DNA of 64,000 nucleotides from Chitinimonas arctica (GTDB lineage Bacteria > Pseudomonadota > Gammaproteobacteria > Burkholderiales > Chitinimonadaceae): assembly GCF_007431345.1 (NCBI RefSeq), contig NZ_CP041730.1:3906001-3970000 (forward strand). Reading direction: 5' to 3'. The translations under genes and the position numbers were made by a program. The notes below the pieces were generated by a model that made no database searches, was not told the origin of the DNA, and was given only the letters and a program-made list of their open reading frames with translations. Positions within the stretch are counted from its first letter, which is position 1, and every line of letters starts with the position of its first letter. Shown here piece by piece: positions 25,164 through 36,214 of this stretch.

Positions 25164-25631
25164 ATGACTATAAGTACATATCCTGACGGGCTTGATTGTG
25201 TTTGGCTTGCATCTGATCGCAATGGACATCTCGGGGCTTTTGTAACAGGAGGCATCGGTCCAATCCCAGTGTCGGTATTAGGTACCACCTTGCTGGCTAT
25301 TGAGGAAATTGAAGGTGTTGTATGTGAACTACCTCCAATATCGGAAGTTCGTCTTCTTGTGCAAATGAAGCGGCCGTTCGATTTCATTGCAATGGCTCAG
25401 CGGGGATTCTTTGTGTATGACTGGCGTGACGTACATCGCACGGTCCATGAACTTACGCATTCCTATGAGGCGATAGCATTTCCATCGAATCCAATTACGA
25501 TGGAAATGCTGCCTGAACCTCTGAGAGCGGTTGCGGGAGAGACGCTTTTGCCGATGCTAGCTTTCGTTGATGAGACAGCTTTGGACATTATGGATAAGTT
25601 GGACTGCCTTAGCGGTGGACAGATGCAGTAA
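25164..25631 (+). CDS. Uncharacterised protein, 155 aa, last gene of the immunity array
   Basis: Started at ATG 25164 behind GAGGGG; an upstream in-frame ATG at 24975 would overlap the previous gene in another frame and is less likely. The product is a 155-residue cytoplasmic protein, opening YPDGLDCVWLASDRNGHLGA and continuing FVTGGIGPIP. I cannot name the family. The gene composition is between that of the AT-rich array and the host. Position as the last gene of the array suggests an immunity or associated role. The next gene is on the other strand. Confidence 0.65.
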   Translation: MTISTYPDGLDCVWLASDRNGHLGAFVTGGIGPIPVSVLGTTLLAIEEIEGVVCELPPISEVRLLVQMKRPFDFIAMAQRGFFVYDWRDVHRTVHELTHSYEAIAFPSNPITMEMLPEPLRAVAGETLLPMLAFVDETALDIMDKLDCLSGGQMQ

Positions 25632-25706
25632 GCGGTTCCACGGGTGGGCAACAGACGTCTGTAACCTCGGCAAGTAAACCAAGAACGCCTGGGGTCGCCT
25701 TCACGC

Positions 25707-26483
25707 CTACATATGCTTGAACAAATGCGTAAAGCTCCGGCTCACTTCCAGCTTTTCCTCGTTGCCCTTCATCTGCACAATCTGTTGCCCCCGGAAGTCC
25801 CTGCTGACCTGGTCAATCGCATCCACCCGGACCAAAATGGCCCGATGTATCTGCCAAAACTCGTCCGGGTCGAGTTCATCGACCAATTCCTTGATCGGTT
25901 TGCGTATCAGCGCTTCGAATTGTTCGGTCTGCACCCGGGTGTATTTGTCTTCGGCCCGGAAGAACAGGATCTCGCGGCTGCTGATCATGCGCAGGCTGTT
26001 GCCCACGCTGGCCTGCACCCAGCGCAGATATTCGCGCGGCTTGCTCTCGCCGCTGCCCAGCCGGCGTGCCAGCTGTTCCAGCAAGGCTTCCATGCCGTCC
26101 GGCTCCCCACCCTTGCCCAATCGCTCGCGTAGCCGCTCGCAGGTGGTGGCCAGCCGCTCCGGGTCGGCCGGTTTGAGAAGGTAGTCCACCGCGCCCTGTT
26201 CGAATGCGGTGACGGCATATTGGTCGTAGGCGGTCACGAACACGATATGGCATTGGCCGGCCAGGGCGCGGGCGGCCTGGATGCCGTCCATTTCAGGCAT
26301 GCGGATATCGAGGAAGGCGATATCGGGCTGTTGCGCGCGGGCCATGGCCACGGCTTCCAGGCCGTTGGCGGCTTCGCCGATGATCTGCAATTCCGGCCAG
26401 GCATCCTTGAGGCGGCCAATGATCTGTTCGCGCATCAGGCGCTCGTCATCGGCGATCAGGGCGGTGGGCGCAGCTTGTCTCAT
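25707..26483 (-). CDS. LytTR-family response regulator (copy 1)
   Basis: Started at ATG 26483 (MRQAAPTALIADDERL), 258 residues; the open frame upstream has no family support. Receiver domain: Asp pair ADDE at residues 11-14, phospho-acceptor Asp 59 in FLDIRMPEMDG, and the Lys in VDYLLKP. The C-terminal LytTR DNA-binding domain includes ILFFRAEDKYTRVQTEQ and FWQIHRAILVRVDAI. It is transcribed after the LytS-type kinase 87 bp upstream. It is paralogous to the regulator at 51.8-52.6 kb. Confidence 0.93.
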   Translation of the reverse strand: MRQAAPTALIADDERLMREQIIGRLKDAWPELQIIGEAANGLEAVAMARAQQPDIAFLDIRMPEMDGIQAARALAGQCHIVFVTAYDQYAVTAFEQGAVDYLLKPADPERLATTCERLRERLGKGGEPDGMEALLEQLARRLGSGESKPREYLRWVQASVGNSLRMISSREILFFRAEDKYTRVQTEQFEALIRKPIKELVDELDPDEFWQIHRAILVRVDAIDQVSRDFRGQQIVQMKGNEEKLEVSRSFTHLFKHM

Positions 26484-26570
26484 ATTATTTCCGGCGAAGA
26501 AGGGCTTGTAGTCGGCATTTAACGGGCTTTTTTGCACGGTCCGCAAGCACTGCCGCCCGCCCTGTGGCAA

Positions 26571-27488
26571 TTACGTCCTATTCGCCTCCGCCGCGACCGG
26601 CGCCACCTCGTACGGTACCCGGATGGTGGCGCGGGTGCCGCCTTCCAGCGGGACCAGGATGACCAGTTCGGCCTTGCCGCCGTACAACACCTTCAGGCGT
26701 TCGCGGATATTGGCCAAGCCCACCCCGCCGGCCGATTTGGGGGCGAAGCCCATCCCGCTGTCGCTGACGCTGACTTCCAGCAAGCCATCGCGGATTTCCG
26801 CGGCGATAATCAATTTACCGCCCTCGGCCTTGGGTTCCAGGCCGTGCTTGATGGCGTTCTCCACCAGGGTCTGCAACATCATCGAAGGGAAGATGGCGGA
26901 TTTCAGTCCTTCCGGCACATTGACCGCCGGTTGCAGGCGTTCTTCCATGCGGACTTCCATGATCTCCAGAAAGGCGCTGGACAAGGCAACCTGCTGGCCC
27001 AGGCTGGGGCGGCTGCCGTCGCGCATCTGCGGCATGGCCGAACGCAGGTAGCGGATCAGCGATTGCTGCATCTTGGAAGCCCTGGGCGGATCGGTCTGGA
27101 TCAACTGATCGATGGACGACAGGGTGTTGAACAGGAAGTGCGGTTCGATCTGGGCCTGCAACGCTTCCATGCGGGCTTCCAACAGGCTGCGTTCCAGTTG
27201 TTCGGTATCGGCCCGGGCGGTGGCCCAGGAGGCGGTCAACTCGGCGCGGCGTTTGCCGCCGGCGAGGATCTTGATGATGATCACCGTGATGATCAGCGGG
27301 ATCAAAGGCGCCGGATCCCGGAAAATGAAACTTGCAGCGACAAACACCAAAAACAGCACCAGCGCCAATTGCTTGCGCGAGACGACGGCCAGCCAATCGA
27401 AGAACTGCCACCACAGCCGAACCAATACCCGGCCTATTTCACGCAGCGAGGCCTGCAGGTCGGGTTTGGTTTCGTCGAGTTTGTCCAT
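26571..27488 (-). CDS. LytS-type sensor histidine kinase (copy 1)
   Basis: A 305-residue kinase. Two membrane helices at about residues 40-75 (LALVLFLVFVAASFIF and LIPLIITVIIIKILAG) carry no recognisable extracellular sensor. The His_kinase domain has the phospho-acceptor in QIEPHFLFNTLSSIDQLI and the ATP-binding N-box LVENAIKHGLEP with the G-boxes DSGMGFAPKSAGGVGLANI. It forms a two-component system with the adjacent LytTR regulator; the signal is unknown. Confidence 0.92.
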   Translation of the reverse strand: MDKLDETKPDLQASLREIGRVLVRLWWQFFDWLAVVSRKQLALVLFLVFVAASFIFRDPAPLIPLIITVIIIKILAGGKRRAELTASWATARADTEQLERSLLEARMEALQAQIEPHFLFNTLSSIDQLIQTDPPRASKMQQSLIRYLRSAMPQMRDGSRPSLGQQVALSSAFLEIMEVRMEERLQPAVNVPEGLKSAIFPSMMLQTLVENAIKHGLEPKAEGGKLIIAAEIRDGLLEVSVSDSGMGFAPKSAGGVGLANIRERLKVLYGGKAELVILVPLEGGTRATIRVPYEVAPVAAEANRT

Positions 27489-27629
27489 GCGGTAAATCTC
27501 CGTGGCGATCTATTGGGGCGGTTCTTACCCGCCATGTCCGCACGATAAGCAATCGGGCGCGACCGGTCGAGACGGAAGGGATACAAGGCAGTAGCGGGAG
27601 GATGCGGTGCGGATTTGGCGGATGGACGG

Positions 27630-30104
<2,475 letters not shown>

Positions 30105-30284
30105 TCATTCCACGCCTGCCGGCAAATGATTGATCCGGCTGGGCACGAAGCGAAACCCGCGTGCGGCGGGCCACGTGGAGCCAGAGGCGTGGCTTGTCAA
30201 CCGGCAACCCGGCTCCATCGTGGAGCCGATTATAGCGTGACGAACAGTGACCAATAGTGGTAATGGTGACGTGGGGTTTACCCG

Positions 30285-31217
30285 TTAGCGGTAAATAGCC
30301 ACCGTTCGGATACCACTGGCGTCCACGGCGGCGCGGTACATGCCTTCGCAATTGAAGGGCATGGCGATATGGCCTTCCCAGTCCACCGCGATCAGTCCGC
30401 CGGTGCCGCCCAGTTCCACCAGGTTGCCGAACACCACTTCGTCGCAGGCGTCCGCCAATGGCTGGCCCATATAGCGGACCCGGCTGGCCACCTCATGGGC
30501 GGCAACGCAGCGGACGAAGGTTTCGCCGTGGCCGGTGCCCGAGACCGCCAGCAGTTCGTCCGCCCAGGTGCCGGCGCCGATGATGGGGGTATCGCCTATC
30601 CGGCCGGCCATCTTGGCGGTGCGTCCGCCGGTCGAGGTGGCGGCCGCCAGTTTACCGCTGCGGTCCAGCGCGACTGCGCCCACCGTGCCGTGCCTGGTCT
30701 GCTCCGAGGCGTCCTCGGCTGCGCCGCCCGTGGCCAGGCGGGCCAATTCGGTTTGCAGGGCGTCCCAGCGCGATTGCGTAAAAAAATAGCTGGCATCGGC
30801 TAAAGGCAGCCCGATCTGCTCGGCATAGGCATCGGCGGCGGCAAAACCCAGGGTGATATGCGGTGTGCGTTCCATCACGGCGCGGGCCAGCCGAACCGGA
30901 TTGCGCACCCGTTGCACGCCGCTGACCGAACCGGCATTGCGCTGCCTGCCATCCATGATGGCCGCTTCCAGTTCGATAAAGCCCTGATCATTGAAAACCG
31001 CGCCGTGGCCGGCGTTGAACAAGGGGTCATCCTCCAAGACCATCACCGCTACCTCGACCGCATCGAGGGCGCTGCCGCCGCTGCTCAGCACGGTCAGTCC
31101 GGCGTCCAGCGCGGCGTTAAGGCCGGCAAGCAGGGCAGCCTCCTGTGCGGGGGCGAGGGATTGCCGGCGGATGGTGCCGGCGCCGCCATGTATGGCGATG
31201 GCAAACGGATTAGTCAT
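30285..31217 (-). CDS. Isoaspartyl peptidase/L-asparaginase (Ntn hydrolase)
   Basis: Started at ATG 31217 (MTNPFAIAIHGGAGTI), 310 residues; a longer in-frame extension runs out of phase through the acyltransferase gene and is not used. IHGGAGTI, NAGHGAVF and the autocleavage site HGTVGAVALD, whose Thr becomes the N-terminal nucleophile, are the plant-type asparaginase signature, with GGRTAKMAGRIGDTPIIGAG after it. These enzymes hydrolyse isoaspartyl dipeptides and asparagine. It overlaps the upstream acyltransferase gene by 4 bp. Confidence 0.93.
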   Translation of the reverse strand: MTNPFAIAIHGGAGTIRRQSLAPAQEAALLAGLNAALDAGLTVLSSGGSALDAVEVAVMVLEDDPLFNAGHGAVFNDQGFIELEAAIMDGRQRNAGSVSGVQRVRNPVRLARAVMERTPHITLGFAAADAYAEQIGLPLADASYFFTQSRWDALQTELARLATGGAAEDASEQTRHGTVGAVALDRSGKLAAATSTGGRTAKMAGRIGDTPIIGAGTWADELLAVSGTGHGETFVRCVAAHEVASRVRYMGQPLADACDEVVFGNLVELGGTGGLIAVDWEGHIAMPFNCEGMYRAAVDASGIRTVAIYR

Positions 31218-31957
31218 TCCAGAAAACGCTTTTGCCAGCCTAGATAGAGGCGATGGACATATTCCTTCATCGCTTCGGGTGAATCGAAATTGGCGGGAAC
31301 GATGGGTTCGAATACATGGTAGTCGGCGCGGGGATTGCGTGCCATGGCGATTTGCCACAGCTTCTGCAATAGGTGCTGGTCGGCCCACTCGAAGCTTTCC
31401 TGGGCCTGGTAATGGAGAAACACCGGCAGGATGGGCAGGCCGCTTTCGAAGCTGGCGATAAAGGCGCCGTTGAAAAACCGGCCACCCAGCCGCCTGCCCT
31501 TGCAGCCGCCCTCGGGATAGAGGGCCAGACAACTGCCGCCGCGCGCCGCGGCGATCAATGCCTGGGTGGCGGCCTTGCGTGAATCGGCTGAGTCGCGGCG
31601 GACGAACAAGGTATCGGCCGCCACGGCTACCCGGCCCACCAGCCACCAATCCGCCACCTCGGCCTTGGCCAGCGAGCGGACCGGAAAAAGGGCGGGGATG
31701 CCGATATCCTCGAAGGCGGAAGGATGGTTGGCCACCAGGATATAGCGCGACGGCAAGCTGCCTAGATAATGCTGGTGCAGGCGCAGTTCCACCCCCAGCG
31801 CCCGCACGAAGGCTCGGCACCAGGCATGGAACAGCGGCGGGTAAAGCCTGGCTACCATGCGGCGCGGCGGCAATGCCAATAGCAGCAGTACGGGTGTGAA
31901 CAGCAGGAAATCCAGGATGGCCAGCAGGCGCCAGGCGAAGCGGAGCAGGGCGATCAT
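31214..31957 (-). CDS. PlsC-like 1-acyl-glycerol-3-phosphate acyltransferase family protein
   Basis: Started at ATG 31957 (MIALLRFAWRLLAILDF), 247 residues with an N-terminal membrane helix. VANHPSAFEDIGIPAL contains the NHx4D catalytic motif (NHPSAFED), and ALYPEGGCKG is the second acyltransferase block. The usual product is phosphatidic acid, but lysophospholipid or ornithine-lipid variants cannot be excluded. It starts 13 bp after the motA-like stop and overlaps the next gene by 4 bp, in the slot where flagellar loci commonly carry motD. Confidence 0.85.
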   Translation of the reverse strand: MIALLRFAWRLLAILDFLLFTPVLLLLALPPRRMVARLYPPLFHAWCRAFVRALGVELRLHQHYLGSLPSRYILVANHPSAFEDIGIPALFPVRSLAKAEVADWWLVGRVAVAADTLFVRRDSADSRKAATQALIAAARGGSCLALYPEGGCKGRRLGGRFFNGAFIASFESGLPILPVFLHYQAQESFEWADQHLLQKLWQIAMARNPRADYHVFEPIVPANFDSPEAMKEYVHRLYLGWQKRFLE

Positions 31958-31970
31958 GGCCGGGTCCGGA

Positions 31971-32711
31971 TCAGGCGAAGAAGCCGCGTAGTTTGCTTTC
32001 GATGATGCGCGGATTTTCGCCATGCGCGATCGCGACCAGGCCTTCGGTCAGCAGCTCGCGCCGCTTGACCTCGCTGGCGATCACTTGCTTGAGCTTGTTG
32101 CCGATCGGCAGGAAGAATAGATTGGCCGAGCCCACCCCGTAGATGGTGGCGACGAAGGCCACGGCGATGCCGGAGCCCAGCTTGGATGGATCGGTCAGGT
32201 TTTCCATCACATGGATCAGGCCCATGACCGCGCCGAGGATCCCTATGGTCGGCGCGTAGCCGCCGGCGGCATCCCAGATCTTGGCGGCTGCCCGGTGCTT
32301 CTCTTCGTAGGCGCTGATCTCCAGCTCCATGGTGTGGCGTATCGCCTCGGGTTCGGCGCCGTCCACCAACATCTGCAAGGCGCGCTTCACGAACGGATCC
32401 TTCTCGTTCATCAGCGGCGTTTCCAGCGCCAGCAAACCGCCCCGGCGCGCGGTATTGCTCCAGGCCACCAGGAATTTCACGCAGGGTTCCAGCTCGATGG
32501 ACGGCGGCAACACGACCCAGCGCAACATCTTGATGCCACCGATAAAGCTGGCGGCGTTGCTTTGCAACATCACCGCACCGATGGTGCCGCCGAGGACGAT
32601 CAGAAAAGCGGTCAATTGCAACAGCGAGGCGATGCGGCCGCCTTCGAGTACCTGGCCGCCGACTATCGCGATAAGGCCGAGTGAAATTCCGATCAGGCTC
32701 AATCTGTCCAT
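31971..32711 (-). CDS. Flagellar motor stator protein, MotA/MotC type
   Basis: A 246-residue stator subunit with four membrane helices and a cytoplasmic loop. MNEKDPFVKRALQMLVDG and the later HTMELEISAYEEKH are in the torque-generating loop, and GYAPTIGILGAVMGLIHVM, then VAFVATIYGVGSANL are the third and fourth helices. The position after fliA matches motC of Pseudomonas-type loci. The usual partner, the peptidoglycan-binding MotD/B subunit, is not next to it in this window. Confidence 0.92.
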   Translation of the reverse strand: MDRLSLIGISLGLIAIVGGQVLEGGRIASLLQLTAFLIVLGGTIGAVMLQSNAASFIGGIKMLRWVVLPPSIELEPCVKFLVAWSNTARRGGLLALETPLMNEKDPFVKRALQMLVDGAEPEAIRHTMELEISAYEEKHRAAAKIWDAAGGYAPTIGILGAVMGLIHVMENLTDPSKLGSGIAVAFVATIYGVGSANLFFLPIGNKLKQVIASEVKRRELLTEGLVAIAHGENPRIIESKLRGFFA

Positions 32712-32787
32712 GACTATGGGCGATCTCTCTTATTGGCGGGTTCGTTGCGTTTATAGCAGATTTGCCGTGGCGCGGCTCCGCAGGGGC

Positions 32788-33534
32788 TTACTTCCTGGTC
32801 CAATCGCTCAGCTTGGCGCGCAGTCGCGCAACGGCCTGGCTATGCAATTGCGAAACCCGCGACTCGGTGACATTCAGCACGGCGCCGATTTCCTTCAGGT
32901 TCAGTTCCTGTTCGTAATATAGCGACATCACCAGCTTCTCCCGTTCCGGTAGCAGCGCGATGCCCTCCACCAGCACGCGGCGAAAGTCGGCATCGTCGAT
33001 CTTGTCCAGCGGGTTGCTGCCGTGGTCGGCCGCCATGCTGTCCAGCGCATTGCGGCCCTCGTCCTCGCCATCGAAATCGTCGTAGTAGATCAGCTGGTGG
33101 CCCCGGCAATCGCCCAGCATCTCCTGGTATTCGGGCAGCGACAGGTTCATGGCTTCGGCCACTTCGGTTTCGCTTGGGGCGCGGCCCAGCTTGTGCTGCA
33201 GCTTGACCAGGGCGGCCTCGATATCGCGCATGGAGCGGCGTAGCTGGCGGGGCAGCCAGTCGGCCTCGCGCAGTTCGTCCAGCATCGCGCCGCGTATCCG
33301 CTGGGTGGCGAAGGTCTCGAATTGCGCGCCGGCCAGCGGGTCGAAATTGCGGGCAGCCTCCATCAGGCCGATCAGGCCGGCCTGGATCAGATCGTCCACT
33401 TCCACGCTGGCGGGCAGCCTGGCCACCATATGGTAGGCAAGCTTCTTGACCAGGGGGGCGAACTGCTTGACACGCTCGTCCACCGGGTCGGAAGCGTGTT
33501 TGGCGTAGGCACCGATGGCACGGGAGGAAGTCAT
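32788..33534 (-). CDS. fliA: RNA polymerase sigma-28 factor FliA
   Basis: A 248-residue flagellar sigma factor. Region 2 includes LVKKLAYHMVARLPASVEVD and DLIQAGLIGLMEAARNFDP, with FATQRIRGAMLDELREADW; region 4 includes LLPEREKLVMSLYYEQELNL and ESRVSQLHSQAVARLRAKL. It directs late flagellar and chemotaxis promoters. It follows flhG and precedes the stator gene, the standard order. Confidence 0.95.
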   Translation of the reverse strand: MTSSRAIGAYAKHASDPVDERVKQFAPLVKKLAYHMVARLPASVEVDDLIQAGLIGLMEAARNFDPLAGAQFETFATQRIRGAMLDELREADWLPRQLRRSMRDIEAALVKLQHKLGRAPSETEVAEAMNLSLPEYQEMLGDCRGHQLIYYDDFDGEDEGRNALDSMAADHGSNPLDKIDDADFRRVLVEGIALLPEREKLVMSLYYEQELNLKEIGAVLNVTESRVSQLHSQAVARLRAKLSDWTRK

Positions 33535-33617
33535 GCGCGATAGAAGGGCAAAGGCATGACTACTTTATGCGCCAAGGCGGCGGGGTTTGCCAACGATGGT
33601 GAGCAAATAGGCGCGGT

Positions 33618-34508
33618 TCAGGAGCGCGCGCCCAGCCGGCGGCAGACGTCCAGGGCCCGATACAGCAGGTTTTCCCTATCGGTGCTATGAGGCTGGCGGG
33701 GCCAGCGCCGCATGGCGCTGGCGAGTTGCGCGAAGGCGACGCTGGCCTCGCTATGGGGGAAGGCATGGGCCACCGGCTGGCCCAGCTTGTCGGCGCGCGC
33801 CAATTGCTCGTCTTCCGGCACAAAACCCACCAGCTTCATCTTGACGTCCAGATAGCGGCCGGCCACTTCCTTGACCCGCTTGAACAGGGCCATGGCGGTA
33901 TCCAGGGTGCGTACCCGGTTGGCCAGCAGCCGAAAGTCGCGGCGGCCATATTCGGTATGCAGGCGCTTGATGGTGGCGTAGGCGGCGGTAATGGATTCGC
34001 CGGACGGGGTGATGACCACGATGACCTCATCGGCCGACAAGGCCAGCCCCGGTGCACTGTCGTCGGACACCGGCCGTGCATCGACCAGTACCCAGTCGAT
34101 ACGCGCGATCAGCGAGTCGTATTCGTCGGCTAATTGGCCGGCTCGGCCGGGCGGCAGATGGCTGGCCAGGGCGCTGGGCAGCTTGATCGGCATCAGGTCG
34201 AAGCCGGGCGCGGCCAGCAAGAGTTCGTCCAGCCGGATTTCGCGTCCGGCGACGTGCTCGAAGGCGAAGCGCTGGCGTAGTTGCAGGCGGTTCACCGCGC
34301 TATGGCGGCTGTCGTCCTCGTCCAGCAGCAGCACCCGTTGGTCGGCGGCGGCGATGGCCGCGGCCAGGTTGAGCGTCAGCGTGGTCACGCCGGTGCCGCT
34401 GCCGCCGCTCAGGGCGATGGCCCGCCCGCCCGGGCCGCCTACCAGGCGCCTTAGGCTGGCCGCCTGGTCGTTGTGGACCGTGGGGACAAGATTGTTCAAT
34501 CTATCCAT
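33618..34508 (-). CDS. flhG: FlhG-like MinD/ParA ATPase with a degenerate P-loop
   Basis: Started at ATG 34508 (MDRLNNLVPTVHND), 296 residues. The order after flhF and the MinD/ParA fold identify FlhG (FleN/YlxH). The phosphate loop reads SGGSGTGVTTLTLNLA, lacking the two lysines of the usual KGGVGKT deviant Walker A motif. VLVDARPVSDDS resembles switch II, and SADEVIVVITPSGESITAAY the following strand. FlhG normally limits flagellar number by binding ATP and stimulating FlhF GTPase. A lysine-less P-loop is seen in other betaproteobacterial FlhG homologues as I recall, so activity may be retained in another form. Confidence 0.88.
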   Translation of the reverse strand: MDRLNNLVPTVHNDQAASLRRLVGGPGGRAIALSGGSGTGVTTLTLNLAAAIAAADQRVLLLDEDDSRHSAVNRLQLRQRFAFEHVAGREIRLDELLLAAPGFDLMPIKLPSALASHLPPGRAGQLADEYDSLIARIDWVLVDARPVSDDSAPGLALSADEVIVVITPSGESITAAYATIKRLHTEYGRRDFRLLANRVRTLDTAMALFKRVKEVAGRYLDVKMKLVGFVPEDEQLARADKLGQPVAHAFPHSEASVAFAQLASAMRRWPRQPHSTDRENLLYRALDVCRRLGARS

Positions 34509-34518
34509 GGCCATCGCG

Positions 34519-36108
34519 TCAAGGGGCGGTCTCGCGCCAGGTGAAGTCCAGCGAGGGCTGCTGGGCGCCAAGGAAGAGCGGGTATTCCTCGTTTTTCAGC
34601 CGGTAGGCCGGCGCTTCCGGCGGAGTCTTGAACACCCGGTCCACCAGGTACAGCCCGCTGGCTACATGCAGGTCCTCGGGGACGCGCTGGCCATTGGTGA
34701 TGTAGTACAAAGGCAGCTTGTAGCGCACGATCACATCCAGGCCGCTGCCCAATGAAAAGGCCTCGTCGGTCTTGGTGAAGATGCAGCCGGCCAGGCCGTC
34801 GCCATGGTAGCGCCGTACCACGTCGTCCAGGGTGGTGCCTTGTGCATTGGCGCTGAGCAGCAGCAGGCGCTTGACCGGCGTGCTTTGGCCGGCGAGCAGG
34901 GCGATCTGTTCGACCACCCGCTGGTCGCGCTGCCCCATGCCGACGGTGTCGATCAAGACCAGATGGCGATTACGCAGGTCGGCCAGGGTCTGGGCCAGGT
35001 CGGTTTCGTCGGTGACGGCATAGACGGGGATGCCCAGGATCTTGCCGTAGATGCGCAACTGGTCCTGCGCGCCGATACGGTAGCCATCGGTGCTGATCAG
35101 CGCCACCTTGGCCGCGCCGTGCTTGAGCGTGGCGCGGGCGGCCAGCTTGGCGACCGTGGTGGTCTTGCCCACTCCGGTGGGGCCGACCAGGGCATAGACG
35201 CCGCCCGCCTCGACGATATCGGCGCCGGCGCCCACCGTGGGCAGGTTGTGCTGAAGGGCGGTACGGGCCCATTTCATGCCGCGCTCGGTGCTGTAGCCGT
35301 TGGGCATGCGTTCGACGATCTGGCGGCTCAAGGCGGGGCTGAAACCCACGCTCAGCAGCCGCCGCAATACTTCCAGGCGCTCCGGCGCATGGCGCTTCAG
35401 TTCATGCCAGGCCAGGCCGGCCAGCTGGCCTTCCAGCAGGCCGCGCAGCAGCTTGATCTCGCTGGAGATATCCTCGACATCGTGGCTGATGCTGGCGATC
35501 TGCTTGCCTTGCTCGCCGAGTTCGGGAGCGGGCGCGATGACGGGTGGAGGCGGCTCGCTGGGTGTCATGGCTACCGGCTCGGGGGCGGGCGGCGGCAGTT
35601 CGCTGGTATCCAGGGTCGGTTCGACGCGCGGACCGGCCGGGCTTGCCTGGGTCAGGTCCAGTTCCGGCGGCTCGTAGCGGTAGCGTGGGGTGAAATGGTT
35701 GACCGGCAGGGCCTGGTCGTCGGCCAGCACTTCCGGACCGAGCTGCGGCACGGCCAGCATGGTGGGCAGCGGGACGGCGGCCGCTCGCGGCCGTGGCGCC
35801 TGGCGGATGTCGGACAGGGTGGGTTCGTCGTCCTCGTCCAGCTCGGGCGGTAGGGCATAGGTGCGTTGGACCAGCCGGTTGGCCACCGCCGGCGTGCGTG
35901 GGATGCTCACCGGCGGACGTGGTTTGCCCTTGCTCGCCAGGCTATCGCTGGTCAGGTTGGCAACCTCCGTATCGGCCACCGCCATGATCTCGATATGACC
36001 GTCAGGCAGCTGGCGATTGGACAGGATAAGCGCATCCGGCCCCAGCTCGTCCCTTACCTGCTTCAGCACGTCCCGCGTGCTGGCCCCATGAAATTTTCTG
36101 ACAACCAT
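34519..36108 (-). CDS. flhF: Flagellar biosynthesis GTPase FlhF
   Basis: A 529-residue SRP-type GTPase that sets the polar site of the flagellum. N-terminal segment VRKFHGASTRDVLKQVRDEL is diagnostic, followed by a Pro-rich low-complexity linker (residues 60-190). The NG domain has GPTGVGKTTTVAKLAARA near residue 312, then STDGYRIGAQDQLRIYGKI and VLIDTVGMGQRD, and TKTDEAFSLGSGLD. It stops 10 bp before flhG. Confidence 0.95.
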   Translation of the reverse strand: MVVRKFHGASTRDVLKQVRDELGPDALILSNRQLPDGHIEIMAVADTEVANLTSDSLASKGKPRPPVSIPRTPAVANRLVQRTYALPPELDEDDEPTLSDIRQAPRPRAAAVPLPTMLAVPQLGPEVLADDQALPVNHFTPRYRYEPPELDLTQASPAGPRVEPTLDTSELPPPAPEPVAMTPSEPPPPVIAPAPELGEQGKQIASISHDVEDISSEIKLLRGLLEGQLAGLAWHELKRHAPERLEVLRRLLSVGFSPALSRQIVERMPNGYSTERGMKWARTALQHNLPTVGAGADIVEAGGVYALVGPTGVGKTTTVAKLAARATLKHGAAKVALISTDGYRIGAQDQLRIYGKILGIPVYAVTDETDLAQTLADLRNRHLVLIDTVGMGQRDQRVVEQIALLAGQSTPVKRLLLLSANAQGTTLDDVVRRYHGDGLAGCIFTKTDEAFSLGSGLDVIVRYKLPLYYITNGQRVPEDLHVASGLYLVDRVFKTPPEAPAYRLKNEEYPLFLGAQQPSLDFTWRETAP

Positions 36109-36214
36109 GATCCTGTCCCCGCGGCGCTAAGCGTACCGTCTATATAGGTCCTGCCACCCCTGTCCGCGTAGCGCGGGCCGGGGCCATTTCATCCTGCCGT
36201 TCTTTTGCCACCCC

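Noticed and set aside
31218..31820. Apparent long N-terminal extension of the isoaspartyl peptidase
   Set aside because: The frame is open upstream but lies inside the acyltransferase gene in another phase; the family starts at ATG 31217.
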